64,000 nucleotides of DNA from Algibacter sp. L1A34 (GTDB lineage: Bacteria > Bacteroidota > Bacteroidia > Flavobacteriales > Flavobacteriaceae). The DNA is taken from contig NZ_CP047029.1 in NCBI RefSeq assembly GCF_009796805.1, positions 3,238,001 to 3,302,000 on the forward strand. The letters are read 5' to 3'. The translations under genes were made by a program, and so were the position numbers. This document shows, piece after piece, positions 26,769 to 36,319 of the stretch (positions are counted from its first letter, which is position 1; each line of letters opens with the position of its first letter). The notes beneath the pieces are model-generated. The model saw nothing but the letters and a program-made list of their open reading frames with translations, had not been told where the DNA came from and did no database searches.

Positions 26769-28265
26769 ATGAAAAACAAGGTTTTATTTATCGTAACAGT
26801 AGTAGTCGTGTTTCTACTGGGATTATTAGCATCAAGTATTGTTAATAGGAAAAACGAAGCTAAATATCAATATGTTCCAAAGGTTAACATTGGCGATAAT
26901 GAACCAAGAAACGCCGAATGGGGAAAAAATTATCCAGCGGAATATCAATCGTTTTTGCAAACAGCCGATACTAGTTTTGCCTCTTTTCAAGGAGGTTCTG
27001 CTATGCGCGACATGTTAGATGAAGATACAAATCTAGTAGTGCTTTGGGCTGGTTATGGTTTCTCTAAAGATTATAGCCAAGGTAGAGGACACATGAATGC
27101 TATTAAGGATATAACAAATTCACTTAGAACTGGTGGACCTAAAGGAGAAGGTGATGGACCAATGCCTGCTACATGTTGGACTTGTAAGAGTCCTGATGTG
27201 CCACGTTTAATGAATGAAAAAGGTATAGCCGAATTTTATTCTGGTAAATGGGCTGATAAAGGTGACGAGATTGTAAACCCAATTGGTTGTGCAGATTGTC
27301 ATGATTCTAAAACTATGAAATTAACGATATCTCGTCCTGCTTTAGTGGAAGCCTTTGATGCTATGGGTAAAGATATTAACCAAGCCACGCACCAAGAAAT
27401 GCGATCTTTGGTTTGTGCGCAATGCCATGTGGAGTATTATTTCGATAAAAAAATACCAGGAAAAGAAGGTGTTCCATATTTGAAGTTACCTTGGGAAAAC
27501 GGTATGTCTGTAGAAGCTATGGAAGAGTATTATGATGCTATTGAATTTAGTGATTGGACACACAAATTAAGTCGTGCGCCAATGTTAAAAGCACAACATC
27601 CAGGTTACGAAACATACTTAACTGGAGTTCATGCAGATCGTGGTGTATCTTGCGCAGATTGCCATATGCCATATAAAAGTGAAGGCGGACAAAAATTTAC
27701 GGATCACCATATACAATCACCTTTAAACAATGTATCTAACGCTTGTCAAGTTTGCCATAGAGAAGATGCTGATAAATTAAAGTTGAACGTTTACGATCGT
27801 CAACGTAAAACAGCAGAGAACAGATTAAAATTAGAAGGATTTATAGTGAAAGCGCATGTAGAAGCTAAAAAAGCTTGGGATTTGGGAGCTACGGAAGAAC
27901 AAATGAAAGATATTTTAATGGATATTCGTCACGCACAATGGCGTTGGGATTATGCAGCAGCATCTCACGGTGCATCATTTCACTCGCCAGTTGAAACTGC
28001 TAGAGTTATAGGTAGTGGTTTTACAATTATTCAAGACGGACGTGTAAAATTAGCACGTTTACTTGCAGATTTAGGATATAATAAACCAGTTGAAATGCCA
28101 GACATTTCCACAAAAGCAAAAGCTCAAGAATATATAGGCTTGGATATGGAAGCTTTAAGAAAAGAAAAAGCTGAATTCAAGAAAAACTTAGTACCTAAGT
28201 GGTTAGAAGCTGCTAAAGAAAGAGAGTCTAAATACGATTCTAAAGATGTATCTTTAAACAATTAG
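26769..28265 (+). CDS. nrfA: Cytochrome c nitrite reductase NrfA
   Basis: 498 residues with an N-terminal hydrophobic segment. Five heme sites: the special CWTCK site, which carries the catalytic heme with lysine ligand, then CADCH, CAQCH, CADCH and CQVCH. It reduces nitrite to ammonium with six electrons in the periplasm, using NrfH as electron donor. Downstream ccsBA supplies covalent heme attachment, including a lysine-type site, so the three genes form a functional set. Confidence 0.96.
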   Translation: MKNKVLFIVTVVVVFLLGLLASSIVNRKNEAKYQYVPKVNIGDNEPRNAEWGKNYPAEYQSFLQTADTSFASFQGGSAMRDMLDEDTNLVVLWAGYGFSKDYSQGRGHMNAIKDITNSLRTGGPKGEGDGPMPATCWTCKSPDVPRLMNEKGIAEFYSGKWADKGDEIVNPIGCADCHDSKTMKLTISRPALVEAFDAMGKDINQATHQEMRSLVCAQCHVEYYFDKKIPGKEGVPYLKLPWENGMSVEAMEEYYDAIEFSDWTHKLSRAPMLKAQHPGYETYLTGVHADRGVSCADCHMPYKSEGGQKFTDHHIQSPLNNVSNACQVCHREDADKLKLNVYDRQRKTAENRLKLEGFIVKAHVEAKKAWDLGATEEQMKDILMDIRHAQWRWDYAAASHGASFHSPVETARVIGSGFTIIQDGRVKLARLLADLGYNKPVEMPDISTKAKAQEYIGLDMEALRKEKAEFKKNLVPKWLEAAKERESKYDSKDVSLNN

Positions 28266-28290
28266 GAATTAGTATTCGTTTTTAATAATT

Positions 28291-28344
28291 AAGAAAGATA
28301 GTTTTTGATGATTAGTAAGATCACCAAAGCTATCTTTCTTCTTT
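28291..28344 (+). terminator. Hairpin between nrfA and ccsBA, possible attenuator
   Basis: AAGAAAGATAG (28291-28301) pairs perfectly with CTATCTTTCTT (28330-28340), followed by CTTTT. The T run is short and the loop is 28 bases, so partial termination or mRNA protection is as likely as full termination. Confidence 0.5.
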
Positions 28345-28356
28345 TAATAGAGTTTT

Positions 28357-31300
28357 ATGCAGAAATTATACAAGTTTTTTTCATCATCACGATTGGCTTT
28401 ACTTTTATTACTAACATTTGCCGTATCAATGGCTATAGCCACGTTTGTTGAGAATGATTATGGAACAAAAACAGCCTGGGTTATCATTTACGATTCTTGG
28501 TGGTTCGAGGTGGTAATGGTTGGTCTGGTTTTTTCATTTATTGCAAATATTTTTAAATATAATTTGCTTCGGAAGGAAAAATGGCCAATTCTGCTTTTTC
28601 ATGTTTCATTTATCATTATTATTTTAGGTGCAGGTATTACACGATACACCTCTTATGGAGGTGTTATGCGGATTAGAGAAGGGCAATCATCTAATTTTGT
28701 TATTTCCGACACTAATTTCCTGTCTCTTACAATTACCGATGGAACAACTTCAAAAACAGTAAAAGAAAAATTATCTTTTTCATCTATAAAAAATAACGAT
28801 TTCACTTTAAAAACAGATTTTGAAGGCGCAACAGTAGCTGTGTCTTATAAAGATTATGTAGAAGATGCTATTGCAGAAGTTATTGAGGATGAGAAACACG
28901 GCGAGCCACTCCTAGAAATGGTAGTAACTGAAGGGAAAGGCAGGAACACGGTATATCTTAAAAAAGGAGAAATTGAAAAAATAGGGGAACACCAGCATGA
29001 AATTGGTTTCAATTCTAATAAAAAAGGCATTATTAATATTGTCGAAGAAAATGGTGCTTTCAGTATCAATTCTCCACACGATTTAGATTTCTTCATCATG
29101 TCGTCTCAACAGGCAGGAATAATATCGAAAGATAGTTTGCATGCTATTACCTTAAGAACTTTATATCGATCTGGCGATATCTCATTTGTACCACTAACGT
29201 ATTTTGAAAGCGGAATTTTTCATTTAAAAAGTGAATCTGAAGATTCTAAAGAAAATGATAAAATGAAGGATGACGCGTTACTTGTAAATGTATCTGTAAA
29301 TGATGTTGAAAAGCCATTAAATATATTGTATCGTGAAGGGTTTTTACCAACACATCACGAGGTTAATATTGATAATTTAAGAGTGATTTTATCTTATGGA
29401 GCAGGAGCAATAGAAACACCGTTTGCTATTCAGTTAGATGATTTTCAGCTGGAGCGTTATCCCGGTTCTTCTAGTCCGTCGGCCTATGCTAGTGAAGTTA
29501 CTATTATAGATAACGATGAAAAAACACCTTTTAGAATTTTCATGAATAATGTGTTAGATTACAGAGGTTATCGTTTTTTTCAAGCTAGTTATGATACCGA
29601 TGAAAAAGGTACCGTACTTTCTGTTAATCATGATAGTTTAGGTACTTGGATTACTTATTTAGGTTATCTGCTTATGACGTTTGGTATGTTTGCCACGCTT
29701 TTTGGAAAAACATCTCGTTTTCATTTAATTAATAAAAAGTTGAAGCATTTAAAAAAGAAACATGTAGCCGTTGTTATATTGCTTTTTGGTTTGCAAGCCT
29801 CATTTGCACAACAATTAAACGATTCTACGGCACTGCAAATAGAGAATTTAGTAAAATCGCAAGAAGTAGATAGAGCACATGCTGATTATTTCGGGCGGAT
29901 TTTGGTGCAAGATCTTGACGGTAGAATAAAACCTGTAAATACTTTAGGATCTGAATTTTTAAGAAAAATATCAAGAAAATCGAGTTTTTCATATCAAATA
30001 AATGATGAAAAAGTAACTTTTGATGCGAATCAAACGTTTTTAGCCATGCATATAGCGCCACATGTTTGGCAGAAAATACCGCTAGTTAAAGTTGATTTCG
30101 ATAAAACAGGCGATCTTTTTAAAGATGTGGTAGTTGGTACAAATAATCTTTTACCTTATACTAGTTTGCTAGATGATAAAGGTGATTATATTTTAACCAA
30201 TCAAGTTGAAGAAGCTAACAAGAAAAAGCCTGCAGAACGTAATGAGTTTGATAAAGAGGTTTTAAAAGTTGATGAGCGATTTAATATTTTATATAATTTA
30301 TTTGCTGGAAATTATTTAAAAATTTTCCCGAATAAGAATGATGCCAATAATACGTGGTTCAGTTTTAAACATCATTTTAGAGATTTTCCAGAGGAAGATG
30401 CTCAGTTCGCGCAAAACATTATCCCATCTTATTTTAATGACATTGTAATGCTTAAGTATGATGATGCTCAAGAGAAATTAATGTACATTAAAAAGTATCA
30501 AGAAGTTTTAGGTGCAAGTGTGATACCAACTCCGGAGCGCATAGAAGCAGAACTTTGGTACAATAAGGCCAATATTAATTTTTGGTTATTTCAAGTGTTT
30601 TTTACACTTGGGTTGGTGTTATTAGTTTTAGCTATTGTAAAAATGTTTGTTCAAAAGAAAGCTATAGAATTTTTTAATAATGCATTTATAGTATTAACGC
30701 TCGTTTCATTTTTATGCTTTACCGGAAATATTATTTTACGTTGGTATGTGGCCCAACATGCGCCATGGAGTAATGGCTACGAGATGTTGGTTTTTGTTTC
30801 TTGGGTGCTGCTTTTATGCGGTTTACTTACGTTCCGTAAATCCGATTTTTCTTTACCTTTAGCAACACTGTTTTCAGGAGCTTTATTATTTGTAAGTTAC
30901 TTAGATTGGTTAAATCCTGAAATCACGAATTTAATGCCTGTTTTAAAGTCGTATTGGTTAAAAATACATGTGGCAACCATTGTTAGTAGCTATGCGCCTT
31001 TGGCTTTATCTGCTATTTTAGGCTTAATGGCCTTGTTGCTTTATATTTTTAAAACACCCAAAACTAAGGCGATAATAGAAATTAAAATTAAAGAGCTAAC
31101 TTATATTAATGAAATAGCCATGACTATTGGTTTGTTTGTTTTAGCTGTAGGTACGTTTTTAGGAGGTGTTTGGGCTAATGAATCTTGGGGACGTTATTGG
31201 GCTTGGGATCCAAAGGAAACATGGGCTTTAATAAGTATTATTGTTTATGCTATTGTGTTGCATTTAAGATTTATCCCGAAACTGAATAACAACTTTGTTG

Positions 31301-31500
31301 TAAACGTAGCAAGTATGTTTGCTTTTTGGTCTATTATCATGACGTCTTTTGGAGTAAACTATTACTTGTCTGGGTTGCATAGTTATGCCGCTGGCGATCC
31401 GTTGCCAATCCCTAAATTTGTTTATGTTTTAGCGGCGTTTATGGTTATTGTAACGCTTTTAGCGTATTACAGAAAGAAGACTTTTTGTCGTAAAAAATGA
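28357..31500 (+). CDS. ccsBA: CcsBA-type cytochrome c biogenesis protein (NrfI-like fusion)
   Basis: 1047 residues. The N-terminal half is ResB/CcsB-like with membrane segments near residues 10 and 45 to 95 and a periplasmic part; the C-terminal half is CcsA-like with about eight helices and the heme-handling WWD-type motif ESWGRYWAWDPKETWAL. A second hydrophobic segment near 430 to 490 joins the halves. The protein exports heme and attaches it to apocytochromes. Adjacent to nrfHA, it matches NrfI of epsilonproteobacteria, which serves the CxxCK site of NrfA; that specificity is inferred from position. Confidence 0.93.
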   Translation: MQKLYKFFSSSRLALLLLLTFAVSMAIATFVENDYGTKTAWVIIYDSWWFEVVMVGLVFSFIANIFKYNLLRKEKWPILLFHVSFIIIILGAGITRYTSYGGVMRIREGQSSNFVISDTNFLSLTITDGTTSKTVKEKLSFSSIKNNDFTLKTDFEGATVAVSYKDYVEDAIAEVIEDEKHGEPLLEMVVTEGKGRNTVYLKKGEIEKIGEHQHEIGFNSNKKGIINIVEENGAFSINSPHDLDFFIMSSQQAGIISKDSLHAITLRTLYRSGDISFVPLTYFESGIFHLKSESEDSKENDKMKDDALLVNVSVNDVEKPLNILYREGFLPTHHEVNIDNLRVILSYGAGAIETPFAIQLDDFQLERYPGSSSPSAYASEVTIIDNDEKTPFRIFMNNVLDYRGYRFFQASYDTDEKGTVLSVNHDSLGTWITYLGYLLMTFGMFATLFGKTSRFHLINKKLKHLKKKHVAVVILLFGLQASFAQQLNDSTALQIENLVKSQEVDRAHADYFGRILVQDLDGRIKPVNTLGSEFLRKISRKSSFSYQINDEKVTFDANQTFLAMHIAPHVWQKIPLVKVDFDKTGDLFKDVVVGTNNLLPYTSLLDDKGDYILTNQVEEANKKKPAERNEFDKEVLKVDERFNILYNLFAGNYLKIFPNKNDANNTWFSFKHHFRDFPEEDAQFAQNIIPSYFNDIVMLKYDDAQEKLMYIKKYQEVLGASVIPTPERIEAELWYNKANINFWLFQVFFTLGLVLLVLAIVKMFVQKKAIEFFNNAFIVLTLVSFLCFTGNIILRWYVAQHAPWSNGYEMLVFVSWVLLLCGLLTFRKSDFSLPLATLFSGALLFVSYLDWLNPEITNLMPVLKSYWLKIHVATIVSSYAPLALSAILGLMALLLYIFKTPKTKAIIEIKIKELTYINEIAMTIGLFVLAVGTFLGGVWANESWGRYWAWDPKETWALISIIVYAIVLHLRFIPKLNNNFVVNVASMFAFWSIIMTSFGVNYYLSGLHSYAAGDPLPIPKFVYVLAAFMVIVTLLAYYRKKTFCRKK

Positions 31501-31574
31501 GAGTAGTAGAATAGATTTAAACTCTTAATCAATAGAACGATATACATAAAATCTATTTTTAAAATTACGGTTTT

Positions 31575-31614
31575 AATAATAAAGGCATCATAAATATATG
31601 ATGTCTTTATTATT
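31575..31614 (+). terminator. Long hairpin after ccsBA
   Basis: An 18-pair stem, 31575-31592 with 31597-31614, contains a single G-U pair and a four-base loop. The T stretch is within the stem and not after it, so this may be a bidirectional structure or an RNA end protector. Confidence 0.6.
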
Positions 31615-31664
31615 TGAAGAATCTATTTGTGTAATTATCAAAAATAAGTAGTGTTTTAAATAAT

Positions 31665-31680
31665 TACGTATTAATACTTA
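31665..31680. promoter_or_regulatory. Palindromic operator candidate upstream of the Crp/Fnr gene
   Basis: TACGTATTAATACTTA differs at one base from the perfect 16-base palindrome at 32782 before the nitrate importer. Its last two bases are the TA of the -7 box for the regulator gene, so a protein bound here would block RNA polymerase. Autorepression is inferred. Confidence 0.5.
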
Positions 31681-31686
31681 TATTTG
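31679..31686 (+). promoter_or_regulatory. -7 box of the Crp/Fnr regulator gene
   Basis: TATATTTG is an exact TAnnTTTG match 23 bases before the ATG at 31710. Confidence 0.55.
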
Positions 31687-31709
31687 TGTAAGTAGCTTAA
31701 AAGCTTGAT

Positions 31710-32468
31710 ATGCAAAACACAGTTATAAATACATATAGAACAACATCGAACGGGAGATCGCTCACAGGGACAGCTTGCGAAGTATGTGTTAATAACAATT
31801 GTTTAATAAAGAATGCATTAAATACCTTAGGTCCTGCAATTCTAGAAAAAGAAAAGAGTGATATCCGTTGTAAAAAAGGACAACAATTTATAATAGAAGG
31901 AGCGCCAGTTAATGGGTTGTTTTTTATTCTGAAAGGAACGGTTAAGGTTTTCAGGACTGGTATTAATGGTCGTGAGCAAATAGTTCGTTTTGCTAAAGAA
32001 GGCGAAATTATCGGGCATCGTGGTTTTGGTACCGAAGAGTATTATTCTATTGGTGCTGTGGCTTTACAAGACACTGTGCTTTGTTATTTTTCTAAAGATA
32101 GTTTACAAGAAGCCTTAAGGAAAAGTCCTGAGTTTAGTTATGAGTTAATGCTTTTTTATGCCAACGAGCTTAATCGTAGTGAATCTAAAGTAAAGTCTAT
32201 TTCTCAAATGACGGTTCGTGAGCGAGTTATTGATACATTGTTATACATTAATAGAAAATTTGGAGATTTACGTGGTTATCTCAATTTACCACTAAGTAGA
32301 AAAGAATACGCCGATTACGCAGGAACCACAGAAGAACAGGTTATTCGTGTATTTTCTTTATTAAAAAAAGAAGGTTTAATTTCTGCTAAAGGAAAAAAAA
32401 TTGGTGTTCCTAATGTACAATCGCTCAAAAATGAAATTAGCGAACATAACTATTTCTTAGATAGTTAA
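31710..32468 (+). CDS. Crp/Fnr-family transcription regulator
   Basis: 252 residues. A cyclic-nucleotide-type effector domain spans about residues 45 to 170 (GQQFIIEGAPVNGLFFILKGTVKVFRTG), followed by a winged helix with the Crp-type recognition segment LSRKEYADYAGTTEEQVIRVFSLLKKEG. The N terminus holds cysteines in CEVCVNNNCLIK (about 23-32), which could bind an iron-sulfur cluster as in Fnr proteins, although spacing differs from the E. coli form. Placed between nrf/ccs and nitrate import genes, it is the natural regulator of both. The signal it senses is unknown. Confidence 0.88.
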   Translation: MQNTVINTYRTTSNGRSLTGTACEVCVNNNCLIKNALNTLGPAILEKEKSDIRCKKGQQFIIEGAPVNGLFFILKGTVKVFRTGINGREQIVRFAKEGEIIGHRGFGTEEYYSIGAVALQDTVLCYFSKDSLQEALRKSPEFSYELMLFYANELNRSESKVKSISQMTVRERVIDTLLYINRKFGDLRGYLNLPLSRKEYADYAGTTEEQVIRVFSLLKKEGLISAKGKKIGVPNVQSLKNEISEHNYFLDS

Positions 32469-32766
32469 GCTACATTTCAAAGTAATACAACATACTTTTT
32501 CATTTCTTTCTTCAACTTAAAAACCGCCTTGTTTTTTTCTAAGTTATGCTTCATTTAAAATATTATTTCAACTTAATTTTTATAAATACTCATTTTTATA
32601 CGTAGTTTTTCACGCTCACTATGTTGGTTTACGTAGTTTGTTTTATGTGTTTAAGTTGTTTTTAATCAGTTAGTTATTTCTTTTAACTGTGTTTTCGCAG
32701 GTTTTTATATGCTAAAAAAGATGTTATTATATGGGGAATATCATGTAATAAATTAGGTTCTACTTA
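32469..32766. other. Long leader region before the nitrate importer
   Basis: About 300 bases of AT-rich sequence with several T-rich stretches and short inverted repeats. No gene or clear terminator was found. It lies between the regulator gene and the promoter box at 32767. Confidence 0.45.
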
Positions 32767-32774
32767 TATATTTG
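32767..32774 (+). promoter_or_regulatory. -7 box of the nitrate importer operon
   Basis: TATATTTG followed by C matches TAnnTTTG exactly, about 46 bases before the ATG of the binding-protein gene. The palindrome at 32782 begins seven bases after it. Confidence 0.6.
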
Positions 32775-32781
32775 CAACAAG

Positions 32782-32797
32782 TAAGTATTAATACTTA
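32782..32797. promoter_or_regulatory. Perfect 16-base palindrome, candidate operator of the nitrate importer
   Basis: TAAGTATTAATACTTA is a perfect inverted repeat near the expected transcription start. It shares 15 of 16 bases with the site at 31665. Its core is not the usual Fnr or NtcA site. The Crp/Fnr protein at 31710 is the obvious candidate ligand. Confidence 0.55.
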
Positions 32798-32820
32798 GTA
32801 ATTAATTAAAACAATTCAAC

Positions 32821-34215
32821 ATGAAATCATTATTAACAAAATCCTCTTTAGTTCTTTCCTTAGCGATTGCATTAAGTGCTTGTGGGGGCAAAGAGAAAAA
32901 GAAAGAAATAGCAGAAACTGTTGTCGCTGAAGTTTCTAAAACAAAAACATTAGATATTGAAAAACCTCAATTAACATTTGGTTTTATAAAATTGACAGAT
33001 ATGGCACCTTTAGCCATTGCAAAAGAAAAAGGATTTTTTGAAGATGAAGGCTTATTTGTTTCAGTTGAAGCACAATCGAACTGGAAAAATATTTTAGACC
33101 GTGTCATTGATGGTCAGTTAGATGGTTCTCACATGTTAGCGGGACAGCCAATTGCTGCTGGAGCAGGATTTGGACGTCAAGCCGATTTAGTAACGCCATT
33201 TTCAATGGATTTAAATGGTAATGCCATTACGGTATCTAACGATGTTTGGTCTAAAATGAAATCTCATGTACCAACAGGAGAAGATGGAAAACCTGTACAC
33301 CCAATTAAGGCAGAAGCATTACAACCTGTAATTACAGAGTATAAAAATTCTGGTAAGCCTTTTAAAATGGGAATGGTATTTCCGGTATCTACACATAATT
33401 ATGAAATTAGATATTGGTTAGCAGCAGCTGGAATTCACCCAGGAATGTATACTGCAGATAATGTTCAAGGACAAATTGATGCTGAAGTTTTACTATCTGT
33501 AACACCTCCGCCACAAATGCCAGCAACATTAGAAGCAGGAACTATTCACGGGTATTGTGTAGGTGAACCATGGAATCAACAAGCCGTATTTAAAGGTATT
33601 GGAGTTCCTGTAGTAACAAATTACGATATCTGGAAAAACAACCCAGAGAAGGTTTTTGTAATGACAAAAAAGTTTGTTGAAGATAACCCAAACACGGCTA
33701 TAGCTGTTACTAAAGCTTTAATTAGAGCTGGTAAATGGTTAGATGAGCCAAGTAATAGAGCAGAGGCTGTAAAAATATTATCAATGTCTCAATATGTTGG
33801 TGCGCCAGAAGAGGTTTTAGCGAATTCTATGACAGGAACTTTTGAGTTCGAAAAAGGAGATAAGCGTGATATGCCAGATTTTAATGTATTCTATAAGTAC
33901 AATGCAACATATCCGTTTTATTCTGATGGTATTTGGTTCTTAACTCAAATGCGTAGATGGGGACAAATTCCTGAGGCTAAGCCAGCAGCATGGTATGCAG
34001 AAACTATTAATAACATTTACAGACCAGATATCTGGAAAGAAGCGGCTAAGCTTTTAGTTGAAGAAGGAAATATTCCTGCAGGAGATATTCCAACAACAGA
34101 TGGATTTAAGCCTGCAACATCAGATTTTATAGATGGGACGACTTACGATGGAAAAGATCCAATTTCTTACATCAACAGTTTTAAAATAGGAAATAAAGAT
34201 AAAGCGATACAATAA
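32821..34215 (+). CDS. nrtA: Nitrate-type ABC transporter substrate-binding lipoprotein
   Basis: 464 residues. Lipobox LSAC near residue 20 after a short signal sequence predicts a lipid-anchored periplasmic protein. The binding domain has NrtA/CmpA family segments: [21 protein letters not shown], the [11 protein letters not shown] ligand loop, [22 protein letters not shown] and GYCVGEPWN. Nitrate or nitrite is the likely ligand; bicarbonate or cyanate are alternatives in this family, and neighbouring Nrf and molybdenum-cofactor genes favour nitrate. First of the importer genes, behind a clear promoter. Confidence 0.87.
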   Translation: MKSLLTKSSLVLSLAIALSACGGKEKKKEIAETVVAEVSKTKTLDIEKPQLTFGFIKLTDMAPLAIAKEKGFFEDEGLFVSVEAQSNWKNILDRVIDGQLDGSHMLAGQPIAAGAGFGRQADLVTPFSMDLNGNAITVSNDVWSKMKSHVPTGEDGKPVHPIKAEALQPVITEYKNSGKPFKMGMVFPVSTHNYEIRYWLAAAGIHPGMYTADNVQGQIDAEVLLSVTPPPQMPATLEAGTIHGYCVGEPWNQQAVFKGIGVPVVTNYDIWKNNPEKVFVMTKKFVEDNPNTAIAVTKALIRAGKWLDEPSNRAEAVKILSMSQYVGAPEEVLANSMTGTFEFEKGDKRDMPDFNVFYKYNATYPFYSDGIWFLTQMRRWGQIPEAKPAAWYAETINNIYRPDIWKEAAKLLVEEGNIPAGDIPTTDGFKPATSDFIDGTTYDGKDPISYINSFKIGNKDKAIQ

Positions 34216-34242
34216 TTAGTAAAGCCAATAAATAAAGAAGTC

Positions 34243-35349
34243 ATGAAACAAAGTATAACATTAGGAAAAGTAACCAATTTTATAGGTCTAGGTTTTTTAA
34301 GCACATTAAAAGATTTATTTACTGGTAAGCTGGAAAGAGAAGATTTAAAAAACCTCCTACGTAAAACAGTTGTTCCACTGGCTTCTATGCTATTATTTAT
34401 TGGACTGTGGCATTTGGGTGCAAAATCTTTGTACAACATTGAAGCCGAACATAAAATTGAAAAAGCACTTACAGATCAAGGACAAGAAGCTGCCGATGCT
34501 TTGCAAGCATGTATTGCATCGGGAGATTCTAGTTGCCAACCTAATACGTTGCCATCTCCAAGCCAGGTTTGGGATTCTTATAAATCGTTATTAAGAGACC
34601 ATAATATTATAAAAGCAGATAAAGCTGCGTTTATAGAAAAAACAGCTGTTTTAAATGAAAAACGATTGGCAGAAGGCAAGGATGCTATTACTTATACGGG
34701 GCGACCATCATTCGTAGATCAAATATTTAGAAGTTTAAAAACGGTATTCGCAGGGTTTTTATTGGCCTTGTTTATTGCTGTGCCCTTGGGGATTTTCATA
34801 GGGTTGAGTCCTACTTTAAAAAGTGCTTTTAATTGGTTTATTCAAATTTTTAAGCCTGTTTCTCCGGTAGTATGGTATTTACTTGTTTTTATGATTGTAA
34901 AAACACTATTGATTGGCTCTAGTGAAGATAGTTCGTTTACTATATCCTTTATAAGTGTTGGTTTATGTTCTATGTGGGCTACTTTGGTTAATACGGCAAT
35001 GGGTGTGGCTACTGTAGATAAAGATTATATTAATGTTGCTAAAGTATTGAAGTTAGGACCATTTCAAAAAATATTTAAAGTTGTACTTCCTTCATCTTTA
35101 CCATTAATTTTTACTGGTTTAAAAATCACATTATCAGTAGCTTGGATGGTTTTAATTGCTATTGAGTTATTGGCGCAGAGTCCTGGTTTAGGGTTGTTTG
35201 TTTGGGAAGAATTCCAAAACGGAGCTAACGATTCTAATGCAAAAATTATTGTAGCCATGTTTGTTATTGGAATCATTGGTTTCTTATTAGATAGAATTAT
35301 GCTAACCATACAAAACTGGGTGTCTTTTGATAAAACAGAAGGGATTTAA
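34243..35349 (+). CDS. nrtB: Nitrate-type ABC transporter permease
   Basis: 368 residues. An N-terminal segment of about 150 residues, holding one helix (LASMLLFIGLWHLG) and a charged linker, precedes the usual five- to six-helix permease core from about 165. The coupling motif is EAA-like (AKVLKLGPFQKIFKVVLPSSLPLIFTGL). The extra N-terminal part makes it longer than typical NrtB of about 275 residues; its role is unknown. It lies 27 bases after nrtA. Confidence 0.87.
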   Translation: MKQSITLGKVTNFIGLGFLSTLKDLFTGKLEREDLKNLLRKTVVPLASMLLFIGLWHLGAKSLYNIEAEHKIEKALTDQGQEAADALQACIASGDSSCQPNTLPSPSQVWDSYKSLLRDHNIIKADKAAFIEKTAVLNEKRLAEGKDAITYTGRPSFVDQIFRSLKTVFAGFLLALFIAVPLGIFIGLSPTLKSAFNWFIQIFKPVSPVVWYLLVFMIVKTLLIGSSEDSSFTISFISVGLCSMWATLVNTAMGVATVDKDYINVAKVLKLGPFQKIFKVVLPSSLPLIFTGLKITLSVAWMVLIAIELLAQSPGLGLFVWEEFQNGANDSNAKIIVAMFVIGIIGFLLDRIMLTIQNWVSFDKTEGI

Positions 35350-35365
35350 TTGAACAGACGAATTT

Positions 35366-35450
35366 GCGTTAGGGATTGCAGTGGAAAGCCCACAGCGTAG
35401 GAACGGAGCGAGGACTTGAAGCGTAAAGCCCGACCCTTGTGGTAACGCCC
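35366..35450. repeat. GC-rich intergenic repeat-like element inside the importer operon
   Basis: An 85-base block richer in G and C than its surroundings, beginning GCGTTAGGG and ending CCTTGTGGTAACGCCC, with imperfect inverted ends (GCGTTA with TAACGC) and inner short stems. Similar blocks (GCGTTAGGG start, CCCGACCC, AACGCCC end) are, to my recollection, scattered between genes in Flavobacteriaceae genomes, but this could not be checked. It separates the permease gene from the first ATPase gene. Confidence 0.6.
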
Positions 35451-35467
35451 AAATAAAACTTAGAAAA

Positions 35468-36319
35468 ATGGCATATTTAGAATTAAATAATATTTATAAA
35501 ACTTACGGTAAAGGCGAAAACGAACCGGAAGTATTATCGAACATTAATTTATCGATAGAAGAAGGTGAGTTTGTTGCTATTGTAGGGTTTACTGGTAGCG
35601 GAAAAACAACTTTGGTAAACTTAATTAACGGTTTAATTACTCCAACTAAAGGTGAGGTTTTATTTAAAGGCGAGCCGGTTATAGGAACTAGCCATGAGCG
35701 TGGTGTGATTTTTCAGAATTACTCGTTATTGCCTTGGTTAACGGTTGGGCAAAATGTGTATATGGCCGTTAAAGAAGCTTTTCCTAAAAAAACTAAAGCA
35801 GAGTTACATGCTATTGTTGCCGATTATGTAGAGATGGTGAGTTTAACGCCCGCTATTAATAAAAGGCCTAAAGAATTATCGGGTGGTATGCGCCAGCGTG
35901 TATCGGTTGCTAGAGCATTAGCTATGAAGCCAGAGATGATTATTATGGACGAACCACTTGGTGCTCTAGATGCATTAACGCGTGGTAATTTACAAGATGA
36001 AATTTTAAATATCTGGGGAAAAGATAAACGTACAGCTCTATTAATTACGAACGATGTGGATGAAGGGATTTATATGGCAGACCGTATTATTCCGTTACGT
36101 CCAGGACCAAATGCAACTTTAGGACCTGAGTTTAAAATTGATATTGAACGCCCTAGAGATAAAACGGAAATGAATGATAATCCTAATTTCAAAAAAACAA
36201 GAAATGCTATTATTGAGTATTTAATGGATATTGGAAATGAAAGGAAAACTGAGGCTAAGGAAGCCATTGTACTTCCGGATTTAAGTCCTAAGGATTTTGT
36301 TAATCAATTTGAATTTTAA
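35468..36319 (+). CDS. nrtC: Nitrate-type ABC transporter ATPase 1, switch histidine replaced
   Basis: 283 residues. Walker [10 protein letters not shown] (40-48), Q-loop Q83, signature LSGGM (137-141) and Walker B MIIMDEP are intact. The switch-loop histidine, normally in ITHD, is N195 ([10 protein letters not shown], codon AAC at 36050). It is probably one half of a heterodimer with the next gene's product, whose signature is LSQGM. The gene symbol follows the NrtA-D layout but it lacks the fused binding domain of cyanobacterial NrtC, so NrtD-type is an alternative name. It overlaps the next gene by one base. Confidence 0.85.
   Translation: MAYLELNNIYKTYGKGENEPEVLSNINLSIEEGEFVAIVGFTGSGKTTLVNLINGLITPTKGEVLFKGEPVIGTSHERGVIFQNYSLLPWLTVGQNVYMAVKEAFPKKTKAELHAIVADYVEMVSLTPAINKRPKELSGGMRQRVSVARALAMKPEMIIMDEPLGALDALTRGNLQDEILNIWGKDKRTALLITNDVDEGIYMADRIIPLRPGPNATLGPEFKIDIERPRDKTEMNDNPNFKKTRNAIIEYLMDIGNERKTEAKEAIVLPDLSPKDFVNQFEF

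Noticed and set aside
35366-35450. Possible insertion-sequence remnant
   Set aside because: No transposase coding trace or target duplication is visible; a structured interspersed repeat fits better.
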